DNA of 64,000 nt. It comes from CAZSCF01 sp964636505 (GTDB lineage Bacteria > Patescibacteriota > Minisyncoccia > Moranbacterales > UBA2206). Shown here one piece after another: positions 1 through 7,676 of this stretch. Positions within the stretch are counted from its first letter, which is position 1, and each line of letters begins with the position of its first letter. The stretch lies in NCBI GenBank assembly GCA_964636505.1, contig CAZWRY010000004.1:1-64000 (forward strand). Direction: 5' to 3'. The position numbers and the translations under genes were made by a program. Below the pieces are notes generated by a model. That model saw nothing but the letters and a program-made list of their open reading frames with translations, was not told where the DNA came from and searched no databases.

Positions 1-626
1 ATCAGGCAATGGCTGACCATTGTCATAACTTTTAAGAAACGGTAAAGCTTTCCTGAACCTATAAATTCTAAGAATTTTTCTACTAGCTTACCATCCGTCT
101 TCTTGTTGACCTTTGGACAAAATCCCTTTTGTCTTAAAACTTCTGAGGAGAAATAGTTTAGTATTTCCTCAACTTTATTATCGACTTTTTCAGAATTATC
201 AATAATATATTTTTTTTCTTCTAAAGAAGAACTTTCTTCTAATGAATCAGCTTTTCCATTAAGGGCTTTTTCAGGAATGGTTTTATCCGATACTTTCAAA
301 TTTATATCAGCAACATTTTCTGGTGTAAAAACAAGCTTTCTGGTCAAGAATTTACCCTTCTCTTTTATTGGAATAATACTTATGATGCCTAAATTTTTAA
401 GTTCTTTTAATCCTGTGGGAATGAACTCCTTACTAAGACCACTGTATGTCGCAATCGTTTTCGTATAATACTTAATGTCCTCACCATTGAAATCATTATC
501 TATCTCAGTAAGTGTGGCATATAATAGCAGCATCTTACTTCTCGAGTTTTTTGTGTAATTCTTTCTTATCAAACGGTTAATCTTTTTTTCTTGCCAACAG
601 AATGGCTGTTTTCTAGTAATCCTCAT
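1..626 (-). CDS. Winged-helix protein, replication-initiator-like (partial)
   Basis: Reading leftward from the ATG at 626, an open frame of 208 codons runs off the window edge, so the C-terminus is missing. The N-terminal ~110 residues have the layout of a winged helix: basic helices, then KYYTKTIATYSG / LKELKNLGIISI, then a beta wing (KGKFLTRKLVFTP). An acidic linker (EESSSLEEKK) and a second helical part follow. This arrangement is known from plasmid and phage Rep or helix-turn-helix proteins of mobile elements, but no specific family is proven here. A perfect 13-bp inverted repeat ends 12 bp upstream of the start, as expected for an autoregulated DNA-binding protein. The neighbouring integrase supports a mobile-element context. 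It could equally be a transcription factor. Confidence 0.6.
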   Translation of the reverse strand, partial: MRITRKQPFCWQEKKINRLIRKNYTKNSRSKMLLLYATLTEIDNDFNGEDIKYYTKTIATYSGLSKEFIPTGLKELKNLGIISIIPIKEKGKFLTRKLVFTPENVADINLKVSDKTIPEKALNGKADSLEESSSLEEKKYIIDNSEKVDNKVEEILNYFSSEVLRQKGFCPKVNKKTDGKLVEKFLEFIGSGKLYRFLKVMTMVSHCL

Positions 627-637
627 ATGAGTGACCC

Positions 638-677
638 TTTATTACGCTCGCCCTTTATGAATAACGAGCGTAATAAA
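638..677. promoter_or_regulatory. 13-bp perfect inverted repeat upstream of the Rep-like gene
   Basis: The arms TTTATTACGCTCG (638-650) and CGAGCGTAATAAA (665-677) are perfect inverted repeats separated by 14 bp. The element lies just upstream of the minus-strand winged-helix gene (start 626). A dimeric operator or replication-initiator site is the simplest reading. It could also form an RNA hairpin. Confidence 0.55.
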
Positions 678-747
678 AAGCATAAAGTAATTTATAAGCT
701 CACATTGCTTCCATTAATTGTTAATAATTAAAGTTTTTTGGAAACAA

Positions 748-808
748 AAAAGAGCAAAGGCTTCAAAACAAGCAGAATGAACCGTACTTGTTTTTGCTCT
801 TTGCTCTT
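748..808 (-). terminator. Probable terminator after the tyrosine recombinase
   Basis: Read on the minus strand, a long imperfect stem (AGAGCAAAG... pairing with ...CTTTGCTCT, plus ACAAG/CTTGT) is followed by a run of T residues. It sits about 160 nt beyond the stop of the recombinase gene. Between 809 and 964 and between 678 and 747 I see only AT-rich DNA with no supported gene. Confidence 0.5.
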
Positions 809-964
809 CGCTTAAGATTGCCTATGCTCAGTCGTGGTCTCTTTTACCAAAGCGTTTGGAATTGCAATATTCCTATTCAATTTTCTATATCGATTTTATC
901 ATATCTAAAAATGCTGTCAAGACACTTTTTTTAATACTTGTCAAATTTATACTTTTATGTCAAC

Positions 965-1858
965 TCAGTATTTTAAATACTTACCATGTGCTTCCCTTGC
1001 CTTCTCTTTATCGGTTAGGCCCACATAATAACGAATTGTCGTGTCCAATCTTTCGTGACCCATAAGTGTCTTTATTTCAGAAAATGGACACGAATTGAAG
1101 ACCAAATGACTAGCAAAGCAGTGTCTGAGCATATGTGGCGTGATTTTCTTGTTTATGCCTGCTATTTGTCGCTGTTGTTTGAAATATCTGGTCAAATCCT
1201 GATTCCTTAATCTTCTTGGATTTTCTCCAGTTGTCACAAACAAAGCCTCTTTCTTATCTGTTCTCCTTTCAAGATACCTCTTAATCCAGATAATAGACTC
1301 TTCATTGAAAAATACGACTCTCTCCTTATTTCCTTTTCCTATGACCCTTGCCTCTCTGGTTGTCGTGTCAATTGAGTTACGATTCAGGCTGAGAGCCTCT
1401 GATATACGCATCCCTGAAGCAAGTAACACCTCCACCAAGGTTCGAAAACGCAGTCCGTAAATAGGTCTTATATCGATGGAATTCCTGAATCTTTGGATTT
1501 CTTCTGAAGTTAAAAAAACAACCTCTCGTCTGGGTCGTTTGGGAATTGTGATATCATTTGTGTTTATGCTAAGAGGAACTGAGAGTTGAGTTTTGCAGTA
1601 ACATAGAAGCCCTTTGATACAAGCTAGGCACACCCCAATGAAAACCTCGCTGTTGTTACGCTGATACAAAACCTGCTTGAGTTGGAAAATATGCTCCATC
1701 GATAATTTGTCAATTTCAATGTCTCCGACATCTCGGACAAATGACTTCAGTCGAGACCTATAACTTATAACAGAACTCTGGGCAAATCGTTTTTCCACCT
1801 GAAGCCACATCAGGTATTCTTCAGCCATATTCTGGATGGTTCGCTTTTGTATTTCCAT
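965..1858 (-). CDS. Tyrosine recombinase / integrase (XerC/D-like)
   Basis: A 297-residue site-specific recombinase of the phage integrase family. The N-terminal ~100 residues form the SAM-like core-binding domain and the rest is the catalytic domain. The catalytic set is visible: Arg151 (GMRISEAL), Lys175 (IGKGNKER), His242-x-x-Arg245 (HMLRHCF), His268 (LMGHERLDTT) and the nucleophilic Tyr277 or Tyr278. Its length fits XerC/XerD and small element integrases. It has no IntI-type insertion, so an integron integrase is unlikely. Its place among SOS, defence and decayed mobile genes suggests that it belongs to an integrated element, but I could not identify attachment sites. A housekeeping XerC/D role cannot be excluded. 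Confidence 0.88.
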   Translation of the reverse strand: MEIQKRTIQNMAEEYLMWLQVEKRFAQSSVISYRSRLKSFVRDVGDIEIDKLSMEHIFQLKQVLYQRNNSEVFIGVCLACIKGLLCYCKTQLSVPLSINTNDITIPKRPRREVVFLTSEEIQRFRNSIDIRPIYGLRFRTLVEVLLASGMRISEALSLNRNSIDTTTREARVIGKGNKERVVFFNEESIIWIKRYLERRTDKKEALFVTTGENPRRLRNQDLTRYFKQQRQIAGINKKITPHMLRHCFASHLVFNSCPFSEIKTLMGHERLDTTIRYYVGLTDKEKAREAHGKYLKY

Positions 1859-1912
1859 AGCACTAACACATTAGCTTCGCGCTACAGGAAGTCAAGTCGG
1901 TTATCCACTTAA

Positions 1913-2575
1913 TTATACGACTGATTTCAAAACCTCCGCCGTATCGTTTTTGGGGTTATTTATTGCAGTTGTTATCTGATACATTTTAAGTTCTTTTGAA
2001 TGTATAGGTCTTAGTAATTTTTTCGCATTATCTATATCCAGCTTTTGACTAAGCCACTCCCTTTCCTTATCAGAACTCAATATGACTGGCATCCTGTCAT
2101 GTATGCTGGCTATCAAACTATTGGCCTTAGTAGTGACAATAGAAAAAGATTTTAAATTATCGCCTTTTTCATCTTTCCAGTATTCACAAATTCCTGCAAA
2201 AGCAAAAGGTTTATTATTTTTCATCGTAATGCGATATGGAACATGCTTGGAAGACTTCTTATCCCATTCATAAAAACCGTCTGCTAAGACCAAGCATCTG
2301 TGCCTTCTAAAAGCATTCCTGAACGAAGGCTTCTCATCTATAGTTTCAGCCCTTGCATTTATCAACTTGCTTCCAATTTTCTTATCCTTAGCCCAATGCG
2401 GTACAAGACCCCAATGATAATATTCAGCCCTATATGGCGATTCTTCTGGAATGACTAGTGCGTCCTGACTAGGAGCCAAATTAAACCTAGGTCGATATGC
2501 ATCTTCTTGCACATCGACCCCAAAACGGTTCCTAATTTCCTCCAGAGGAGTTAAAAATGAAAATCTTCCACACAT
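1913..2575 (-). CDS. SRAP-domain abasic-site DNA crosslinking protein (YedK/HMCES-like)
   Basis: A 220-residue SOS response-associated peptidase family protein. This family caps abasic sites in single-stranded DNA by forming a thiazolidine link through the N-terminal cysteine. I chose the internal ATG at 2575 because it places Cys at position 2 (MCGRFSF), which the chemistry requires; an upstream ORF extension would bury it. Other family marks are FNLAPSQ, GFYEWD (the glutamate) and SIHDRMPVIL (the histidine). The gene is divergent from lexA-umuC across 118 bp that contain the SOS box, so co-regulation by DNA damage is likely. The first 220 residues match the normal family size. Confidence 0.93.
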   Translation of the reverse strand: MCGRFSFLTPLEEIRNRFGVDVQEDAYRPRFNLAPSQDALVIPEESPYRAEYYHWGLVPHWAKDKKIGSKLINARAETIDEKPSFRNAFRRHRCLVLADGFYEWDKKSSKHVPYRITMKNNKPFAFAGICEYWKDEKGDNLKSFSIVTTKANSLIASIHDRMPVILSSDKEREWLSQKLDIDNAKKLLRPIHSKELKMYQITTAINNPKNDTAEVLKSVV

Positions 2576-2633
2576 ATGGTTATTTTTAATATGCCTGAAC
2601 AAAGGCAAAATTTCATAAACACATCCAACTTGT

Positions 2634-2663
2634 TTGACAGGTGAACATTTGTTCCCCTATAAT
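2634..2663 (+). promoter_or_regulatory. Consensus promoter with embedded SOS (LexA) box
   Basis: A perfect -35 TTGACA (2634-2639) and a perfect -10 TATAAT (2658-2663) are separated by 18 bp. The spacer contains GAACATTTGTTC (2643-2654), matching the Gram-positive-type SOS box core GAAC-N4-GTTC. LexA bound there would block RNA polymerase. The site drives the lexA-like gene (start 2694) and may also control the divergent SRAP gene. Confidence 0.85.
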
Positions 2664-2693
2664 GGAGTCGACTAACATCTTCATCTAACAAAT

Positions 2694-3260
2694 ATGGAAA
2701 AATACCAAGACAAAATCGCCAAATTCTATAAAAAGCATAAACGCATGCCAAGCTTCAGGGAAATAATGGATGCTACAGGATTAAAATCTACAAATTCTGT
2801 TAACAAAATCATCAATAAGATGGTTTTAGCAGGGATAATAGACAAAGACAGTAGTGGCAAACTTGTTCCAAAAAAACTATTCGGAGAAATAAAAATCCTG
2901 GGAACGGTTCAGGCTGGATTCCCCTCCCCTGCGGAAGAAGAGCTTATAGACACAATAACCATAGATGAATACCTGATATCAAATAAGGAAGCGACTTACA
3001 TGCTCAAGGTCAGCGGAGATTCAATGGTAGAAGCTGGGATTCAACCTGGAGATATGGTTTTGGTTGAAAGGAATCGTACCCCTAAAGAGGGAGACATTGT
3101 GATAGCTGAAGTGGACGGACACTGGACAATGAAATACCTCAAAAGACATAGCAATAGACTTATTCTCATGCCTGGTAATAAAAAATACAAACCAATAATA
3201 CCTTCCGAGGAACTGAATATTGCAGCAGTCGTTATATCAGTTGTCAGGAAATATCACTGA
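2694..3260 (+). CDS. lexA: LexA/UmuD-type self-cleaving repressor
   Basis: A 188-residue S24-family protein. Residues 1-62 form the LexA-type winged helix (FREIMDATGLKSTNSVNKII). The C-terminal latent protease has the Ala74-Gly75 scissile bond (TVQAGFPSP), Ser110 (VSGDSM) and Lys147 (HWTMKYL), so autocleavage is expected. The gene has its own SOS box, which is typical of LexA autoregulation. Its stop overlaps the start of the polymerase gene (TGATG), implying translational coupling. Because it is paired with umuC, it could also serve as a UmuD-like partner. Whether it is the cell's main LexA or one specific to an element is not decided by the sequence. Confidence 0.9.
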   Translation: MEKYQDKIAKFYKKHKRMPSFREIMDATGLKSTNSVNKIINKMVLAGIIDKDSSGKLVPKKLFGEIKILGTVQAGFPSPAEEELIDTITIDEYLISNKEATYMLKVSGDSMVEAGIQPGDMVLVERNRTPKEGDIVIAEVDGHWTMKYLKRHSNRLILMPGNKKYKPIIPSEELNIAAVVISVVRKYH

Positions 3261-4576
3261 TGACATCAAAACCGCTTTCAATAAACTCTTTTGCCAGAGC
3301 AATCGTCCACATTGATGGGGATGCTTTTTTCGCATCCTGTGAGCAATCAAGAAACCCCTCCTTGAAAGGCAAGCCAGTCATAACTGGCAAGGAGAGGGGC
3401 ATAGCATCTTCCATGAGCTACGAAGCAAAAAAAAGGGGCGTGAAGAGAGGGATGAGGATATCTGAAATCAAAAAAGTATGTCCTGATGCAATCATATTGC
3501 CTTCAGACTATGAAACTTACAGTCTCCTATCTAAGCGTTTTTTTGATATTGTGCGAAGATACACTCCTGAAGTGGAAGAATACAGCATAGACGAATGCTT
3601 TGCTGACATAACGGGACTCAGAAGGCCTCTCAGGATGTCCTATGAAAAAATAGCCGCTAAGATAAAACATGACCTGGATAATGAACTTGGTTTCACTTTC
3701 TCCGTAGGTCTGGGTCCGAACAAGAGTATCTCCAAGATTGGCTCCAAGTGGAAAAAGCCCTCAGGACTGACCTCGATACCTGGATATTTGATTCATGAAT
3801 TCCTGGCACAAAAAGAAGTTGGCGATATTTGGGGCATCGGACCTCAAACCAGTGCTTATTTAGAAAAGGAAGGTGTCAGAACTGCTCTGGAATTTGCCAG
3901 AAAAAGTGAAGAGTGGGTCAGAAAAAAATTCACTAAACCTATATATGAAACATGGCAAGAACTGAATGGAAATTTCGTATTCCCTTTAGATGTCACTGGT
4001 AGAACAACATACACCTCGGTTCAAAAGGTAAAAACCTTTACCCCACCTTCGAGCGACAGAAAATTCATATTTTCCCAACTTTCTAAAAATATTGAAAATG
4101 CATGTATCAAACTCAGGAGATATAATTTGGCAGCTAAGAAAGGGGTTTTTTTCATAAAGCTTCAAACATTTCGATATGCAGGGATAGAAGTTAAATTCTC
4201 ACGACCCACAGCCATACCTGGAGAAATAATAAAAATTGCAGAGCAGCATTTCGATGGATTTTTCAATGAGCGAGAGCTTTACAGGGCAACTGGTGTGATG
4301 CTTTTCAATCTAGAAGAAGACAGGATAAAACAATTGGACTTATTCAACGAGGTGTTGAGGGCTGATTCTATGAAAAAACTTTACCAAAGCATAGATAAGA
4401 TTAATGAAAAATTTGGAAAGCATACAGTATTCCTAGGGACAAGTTTTTTAGCTAACAGTACGCCACAGCACAATAAAGAACGTGCAGACCAACCTGAAAG
4501 AAAAAATCTCACTTTTAAGGGCGAGAATAGGAGACAAAGAATAGGAATACCTATGTTCATAGGAACCGTTACCTAA
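3260..4576 (+). CDS. umuC: Y-family translesion DNA polymerase (UmuC-like)
   Basis: A 438-residue error-prone polymerase. The catalytic carboxylates are visible in HIDGDAFFA (Asp19, Asp21) and YSIDECFAD (Asp111, Glu112). Helix-hairpin-helix-like thumb residues (IWGIGPQTSAYLEKEG) and a little-finger domain follow from about residue 240. The C-terminus carries a QLDLF motif (KQLDLFNE, ~residue 354), a probable beta-clamp binding peptide. It is translationally coupled to the preceding lexA-like gene and so damage-inducible. The closest known roles are UmuC/DinB lesion bypass; UmuC is favoured by the LexA/UmuD partner, DinB is the alternative. A sliding clamp gene (dnaN) lies elsewhere in this window. 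Confidence 0.9.
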   Translation: MTSKPLSINSFARAIVHIDGDAFFASCEQSRNPSLKGKPVITGKERGIASSMSYEAKKRGVKRGMRISEIKKVCPDAIILPSDYETYSLLSKRFFDIVRRYTPEVEEYSIDECFADITGLRRPLRMSYEKIAAKIKHDLDNELGFTFSVGLGPNKSISKIGSKWKKPSGLTSIPGYLIHEFLAQKEVGDIWGIGPQTSAYLEKEGVRTALEFARKSEEWVRKKFTKPIYETWQELNGNFVFPLDVTGRTTYTSVQKVKTFTPPSSDRKFIFSQLSKNIENACIKLRRYNLAAKKGVFFIKLQTFRYAGIEVKFSRPTAIPGEIIKIAEQHFDGFFNERELYRATGVMLFNLEEDRIKQLDLFNEVLRADSMKKLYQSIDKINEKFGKHTVFLGTSFLANSTPQHNKERADQPERKNLTFKGENRRQRIGIPMFIGTVT

Positions 4577-4640
4577 AAATTGCTGACTTACAAACTTCGA
4601 GGGAAAAAAATGGATGCCTTCACGTTTGTTAATTTCAATA

Positions 4641-5854
4641 CTATTTTTTCAGAGTCGACTCCTCTGCGTTTTGTACAATAAATTTAGCTCTTTCATAAAG
4701 CTCATCAAAAGTGATTATTTCAGGATTATGCATACTTCTACGGAACAGCTCGAAGGAACCTAATTTATCCTCATTTACACCTTTTTCAGTGATAAATTCA
4801 GACAAACTACCAGCTATCAGGTAAGATTTAGGTTGATATGAATAAATAACTTCCCCTGTTGGATTCCCTTCCTCTTCTTTAATTTCAACTTTTGTATCAC
4901 TTATATTTTTTATAGTTTTATGAACTGTCTTATGGGATTGTGCAATTCCACCATTTAACTCATCCGAGATTTGCNNNNNNNNNNCCCCCTATAAGGTATT
5001 GCACTCCTTTTTATTAACTCTGTTTGATGTGTTTTAATCTCAACCAAACAAATTGAACTAATCATGCCTGCAGTTTTTAGAAGTCCATCCGCCCTCTTAC
5101 CAGAATTATTAAAATCACTACCACTTACCACCTGCTCGAGTTTTTTTCCCTCTAATGGAGAGTTAAAAATAAAATTCAACCCATATCCAAATATCCAAGG
5201 ATTATTTTCGAAAAAAAATTGCCATACATCCTCTTTCTTGCTCTTTTTCCATTCGTTCATTTGTTGCTCAAAAAATTCTTTGTCCGTCAAAAGTCTTGAG
5301 AATATCTCCAGTTGTTTTTTTCTGTATCCTAATGCAACGATATCAGCTTTAGTAATTTTATTTTGAGCAAACTCGAAAAAAAAGTCGAGGTCTGGATTTT
5401 TCGATAAAAACTCCTTAACCTTCCTTATTTCGTCGTCTTCGACTCTTGACTTGTCATCACTACTAAAATCCAAATAAGGCATGGACTCTATAAAATCCTT
5501 AAGTATTCGAATCTCAAATGGATTAAAGGAAAAAGATGTCTCAGATGAACCACTAAGAGATGAGAATTTTTGTATGACTAACTGAATAATTCCCTTATTA
5601 TCCTCAAACACTTTAGCTTTTACTTGTTGCCTGCCCTTATGCGTAACTCTCAGCACAGTTTCTCCCCTAAGACTCATCTCTGTAATACCATCTTCCCCAT
5701 CAATCACCTTTGTTACGAATCTGAGACCCCTTTTCGAGCCATCAGGTCGCTTACCAAAAAAACGTTTACTTATATAAGTCTTCCCTGTGAGCCTTCCTTT
5801 AAAATAATCAGCTTCTGTAAACTCATCTTCATTTTTGGAAATCCCTGGTGACAT
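4641..5854 (-). CDS. Shedu-family defence nuclease (DUF4263), interrupted by an assembly gap
   Basis: The protein reads 290 residues from the ATG at 5854 to a block of ten N (4975-4984). It then continues on the same strand for 110 residues to a TAG at 4641. The second part (ISDELNGGIAQSHK, FELFRRS, IITFDELYERAKFIV) is the conserved Shedu C-terminus and belongs to the same gene. Before the gap, Asp256 (KRADGLL) and Glu272-x-Lys274 (LVEIKTH) form the PD-(D/E)XK nuclease core. The two parts are out of frame by the stated gap length, so the true gap is 8, 11 or 14 nt rather than 10. Shedu proteins act as single-gene anti-phage nucleases. The first ~200 residues are a divergent N-terminal region. 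The gene is convergent with umuC. Confidence 0.88.
4975..4984. other. Ten-N assembly gap inside the Shedu gene
   Basis: Ten undetermined bases. The reading frame on either side shows that the placeholder length is not the true one. Both flanks are coding sequence of the same conserved domain. Confidence 0.98.
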
Positions 5855-5949
5855 AATCTGAATGCATTAATAATAAGAAAAAGTCAACTTTAATATAGCT
5901 ATCCTAGTCCCAAAATATAAAAAAATCAAGTAAACATTCCATATTTCAA

Positions 5950-6032
5950 CAAAACAAAAAACACCTCATACGAAGTGCTTTCAGTCTACAGTAAGACGAT
6001 AAAATTAATCGCCGCTTATTGCGATTAATCCT
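5950..6032 (-). repeat. Hairpin repeat copy A, ending in a terminator
   Basis: This is one of two copies of a ~70-nt element (the other is at 7328-7404). Identical blocks are 6007-6032 (26 nt) and about 5979-5999 (21 nt). Read on the minus strand it folds into three hairpins: AATCGC/GCGATT, GTCT/AGAC, and a terminator stem CACTTC/GAGGTG followed by TTTTTT. It lies just after the 3' end of the propeller gene at 6104 and probably ends its transcript. It could also be the 3' end of a small RNA. No third copy was seen in the window. Confidence 0.7.
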
Positions 6033-6103
6033 TTGTGTTTATTCCAAACCAAGACAAATTCTTAGAAAACAAAAGATTGAACAACCTAATCAATTTCAAA
6101 ATA

Positions 6104-7291
6104 TCACCAAGAAACATCCAATCCGTCTGCTATTTTCACAAGCGACTGTTTGGGCTTATCCAAATCCATTATGAATATTTCCCCTTTTTCTGAATATGAA
6201 GGCTGATTTTTATTGGATAAACTGAATAAGACCCAATTCGGATTTTCCGGATAAAACCATGCCTGATATTCGACAGAATATTGATTTGAAATATCTTGTG
6301 GTAATTTTTCCTGAATCTTGCTCTCTATCTCTTTTAACTCATCTGTTTTTGTTAATTTTCCTGAAGTTGTATCATAAATCCAGTAAGATTGGACACCGGA
6401 TGATGACCATCTATTATAATATAAAACAGAAATTTTTTCACTACTTAAAATTCTTCTTTTAGGAATTATTGAAGCGCTCAAATCTCCATCCAACCCAACG
6501 AGTGTTTTTTCCTTAAGAGATTCGATTGAAACTTTTTTTATTATAGACTTATCATAACCGTCAATTTCCAAATACCCATCATAAACAAACTCTTCTTCAC
6601 TAATCCATTCAACATATCTCCCTCCTTCAAATGAACCTTTTTTTCTTTTTTTATCCAAATCATATATGCTGATAGCCCCGACCACATATGTCCCCGAATT
6701 AACAATCAGGTATTTTCCGTCAGGAGACCATGAGACAATCCTTCTCATCACAGGATCATCGGTATATATAGTGGACATACTTTTGTTATCTGAATTGAAT
6801 ATGCAAATTCTGTAATAATCTGAGTTATTAGCGTCATCGCTTTCATCTAGATCATCGCTTATTCCCTGCCCAGCGCAATCAGTTGTAGGATTATTGTGCA
6901 AGAAAGCAATTTTCTTTCCATCTGGAGAAATCAGAGGTTCCTCACCTTCACCTATTTTTTCGGCAACCTCCGAAACGCTTCTCATGAAATAAATCTCCCC
7001 GTCCAATGCAAAAGCTATGCTCTTTTTTCTGATATATTCTGGCAAACTACTAACATCGAAATTGGCATTGGTATATTTCAAGATTGTATCATCTGAAGTT
7101 TCGATTATACCTGCAGGTTCATTAGTCGTCTCAACCTGGCTAATTTCATTTACTTCCAGTTGCGAAATTGCCGAATTTTTTGATTCTTCTTTATATCCAA
7201 CCCTATCTCCAGTGTATATTAAAAATCCGAAAGATAGAGACAGGATAATTATAATTCCAATCGCCAACTCAATTGATACTTTCTTATTCAT
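6104..7291 (-). CDS. Membrane-anchored TolB-like beta-propeller protein
   Basis: About 395 residues from the ATG at 7291. A longer version starting at a TTG (7330) would overlap the TATAAT at 7319-7324, which looks like its own -10 element. Residues ~8-27 form one N-terminal transmembrane helix, so the rest is probably extracytoplasmic. The remainder shows WD40-like/PD40 repeats (LISPDGKKIAFL, VSWSPDGKYLIV), as in TolB-type propellers, usually binding modules. No enzyme motif is seen. The gene lies between two direct copies of the hairpin repeat. A second protein of the same general design is encoded at 62673-63800. Confidence 0.72.
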   Translation of the reverse strand: MNKKVSIELAIGIIIILSLSFGFLIYTGDRVGYKEESKNSAISQLEVNEISQVETTNEPAGIIETSDDTILKYTNANFDVSSLPEYIRKKSIAFALDGEIYFMRSVSEVAEKIGEGEEPLISPDGKKIAFLHNNPTTDCAGQGISDDLDESDDANNSDYYRICIFNSDNKSMSTIYTDDPVMRRIVSWSPDGKYLIVNSGTYVVGAISIYDLDKKRKKGSFEGGRYVEWISEEEFVYDGYLEIDGYDKSIIKKVSIESLKEKTLVGLDGDLSASIIPKRRILSSEKISVLYYNRWSSSGVQSYWIYDTTSGKLTKTDELKEIESKIQEKLPQDISNQYSVEYQAWFYPENPNWVLFSLSNKNQPSYSEKGEIFIMDLDKPKQSLVKIADGLDVSW

Positions 7292-7327
7292 ATATTTCAA
7301 AAATATTTTTATAATTAAATTATAACA

Positions 7328-7404
7328 CAAAAAAACACCTTTTCAGGTGTTTTCAGTCTACAGTAAGACGACAATAAAAATCGCCGCTTATTGCGATTAA
7401 TCCT
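7328..7404 (-). repeat. Hairpin repeat copy B, ending in a terminator
   Basis: Second copy of the element at 5950-6032, in the same orientation. The AATCGC/GCGATT hairpin block (7379-7404) and the block 7351-7371 match copy A exactly. The minus-strand end is a classic terminator, CACCT-gaaa-AGGTG plus seven T. It follows the secreted protein gene (stop 7677) and directly precedes the propeller gene promoter. Confidence 0.72.
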
Positions 7405-7676
7405 AATATGTTTATTTGTTCTGAGCCATTGCTTACCCAATTGGTAAACAAAGTTTTACTTTGAGCCTAAGCTCAAGGCAAACGACCGTATAGATTAGTC
7501 TGCTGTCCGAAGACAACAGAGTTCACCGTAACTCCCTAGAAAGGAGGTGTTTGAGAACGAATAGACTCGCGTAAAATCGGGCTTTTTTCTTCAGCTATTC
7601 CCTAGAAATAATTGTTAAATTTCACAGTTGCATTCTAGGATAGTATTGGGAAGTTAGCAAATTAGTTATCCCCTAT
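7405..7676 (-). other. Structured intergenic region, possible non-coding RNA
   Basis: There is no supported gene in this stretch. On the minus strand it folds into a chain of hairpins. One is TCTGTTGTC-TTCG-GACAGCAGA with a UUCG tetraloop; the others are CTTGAGC/GCTCAAG, AAAGT/ACTTT and TTACC/GGTAA. A stretch CACCTCCTTTCT equals the anti-Shine-Dalgarno tail of 16S rRNA, but the sequence before it does not resemble 16S. TCCCTAGAAA occurs twice on the plus strand. Together with repeat copy B this could be one ~300-nt RNA. The family is unknown. Confidence 0.4.

Noticed and set aside
277..468. 63-codon plus-strand ORF
   Set aside because: It is antisense to the longer Rep-like frame that is open to the window edge, with better protein composition on the minus strand.
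2551..2751. Minus-strand ORF overlapping the SOS promoter
   Set aside because: It overlaps the lexA start, the SOS box and the SRAP N-terminus and has no recognisable features.
3258..3260. Alternative genetic code (UGA as glycine)
   Set aside because: TGA acts as the stop of lexA and femX with overlapping starts, and no UGA is needed inside conserved genes.
5950..7404. Integron attC sites
   Set aside because: The repeats lack the GTTRRRY/RYYYAAC core and the recombinase lacks the IntI-specific insertion.
7405..7560. 16S rRNA 3' end because of CACCTCCTTTCT
   Set aside because: Sequence upstream does not resemble the 16S 3' domain; only the 12-nt motif matches.
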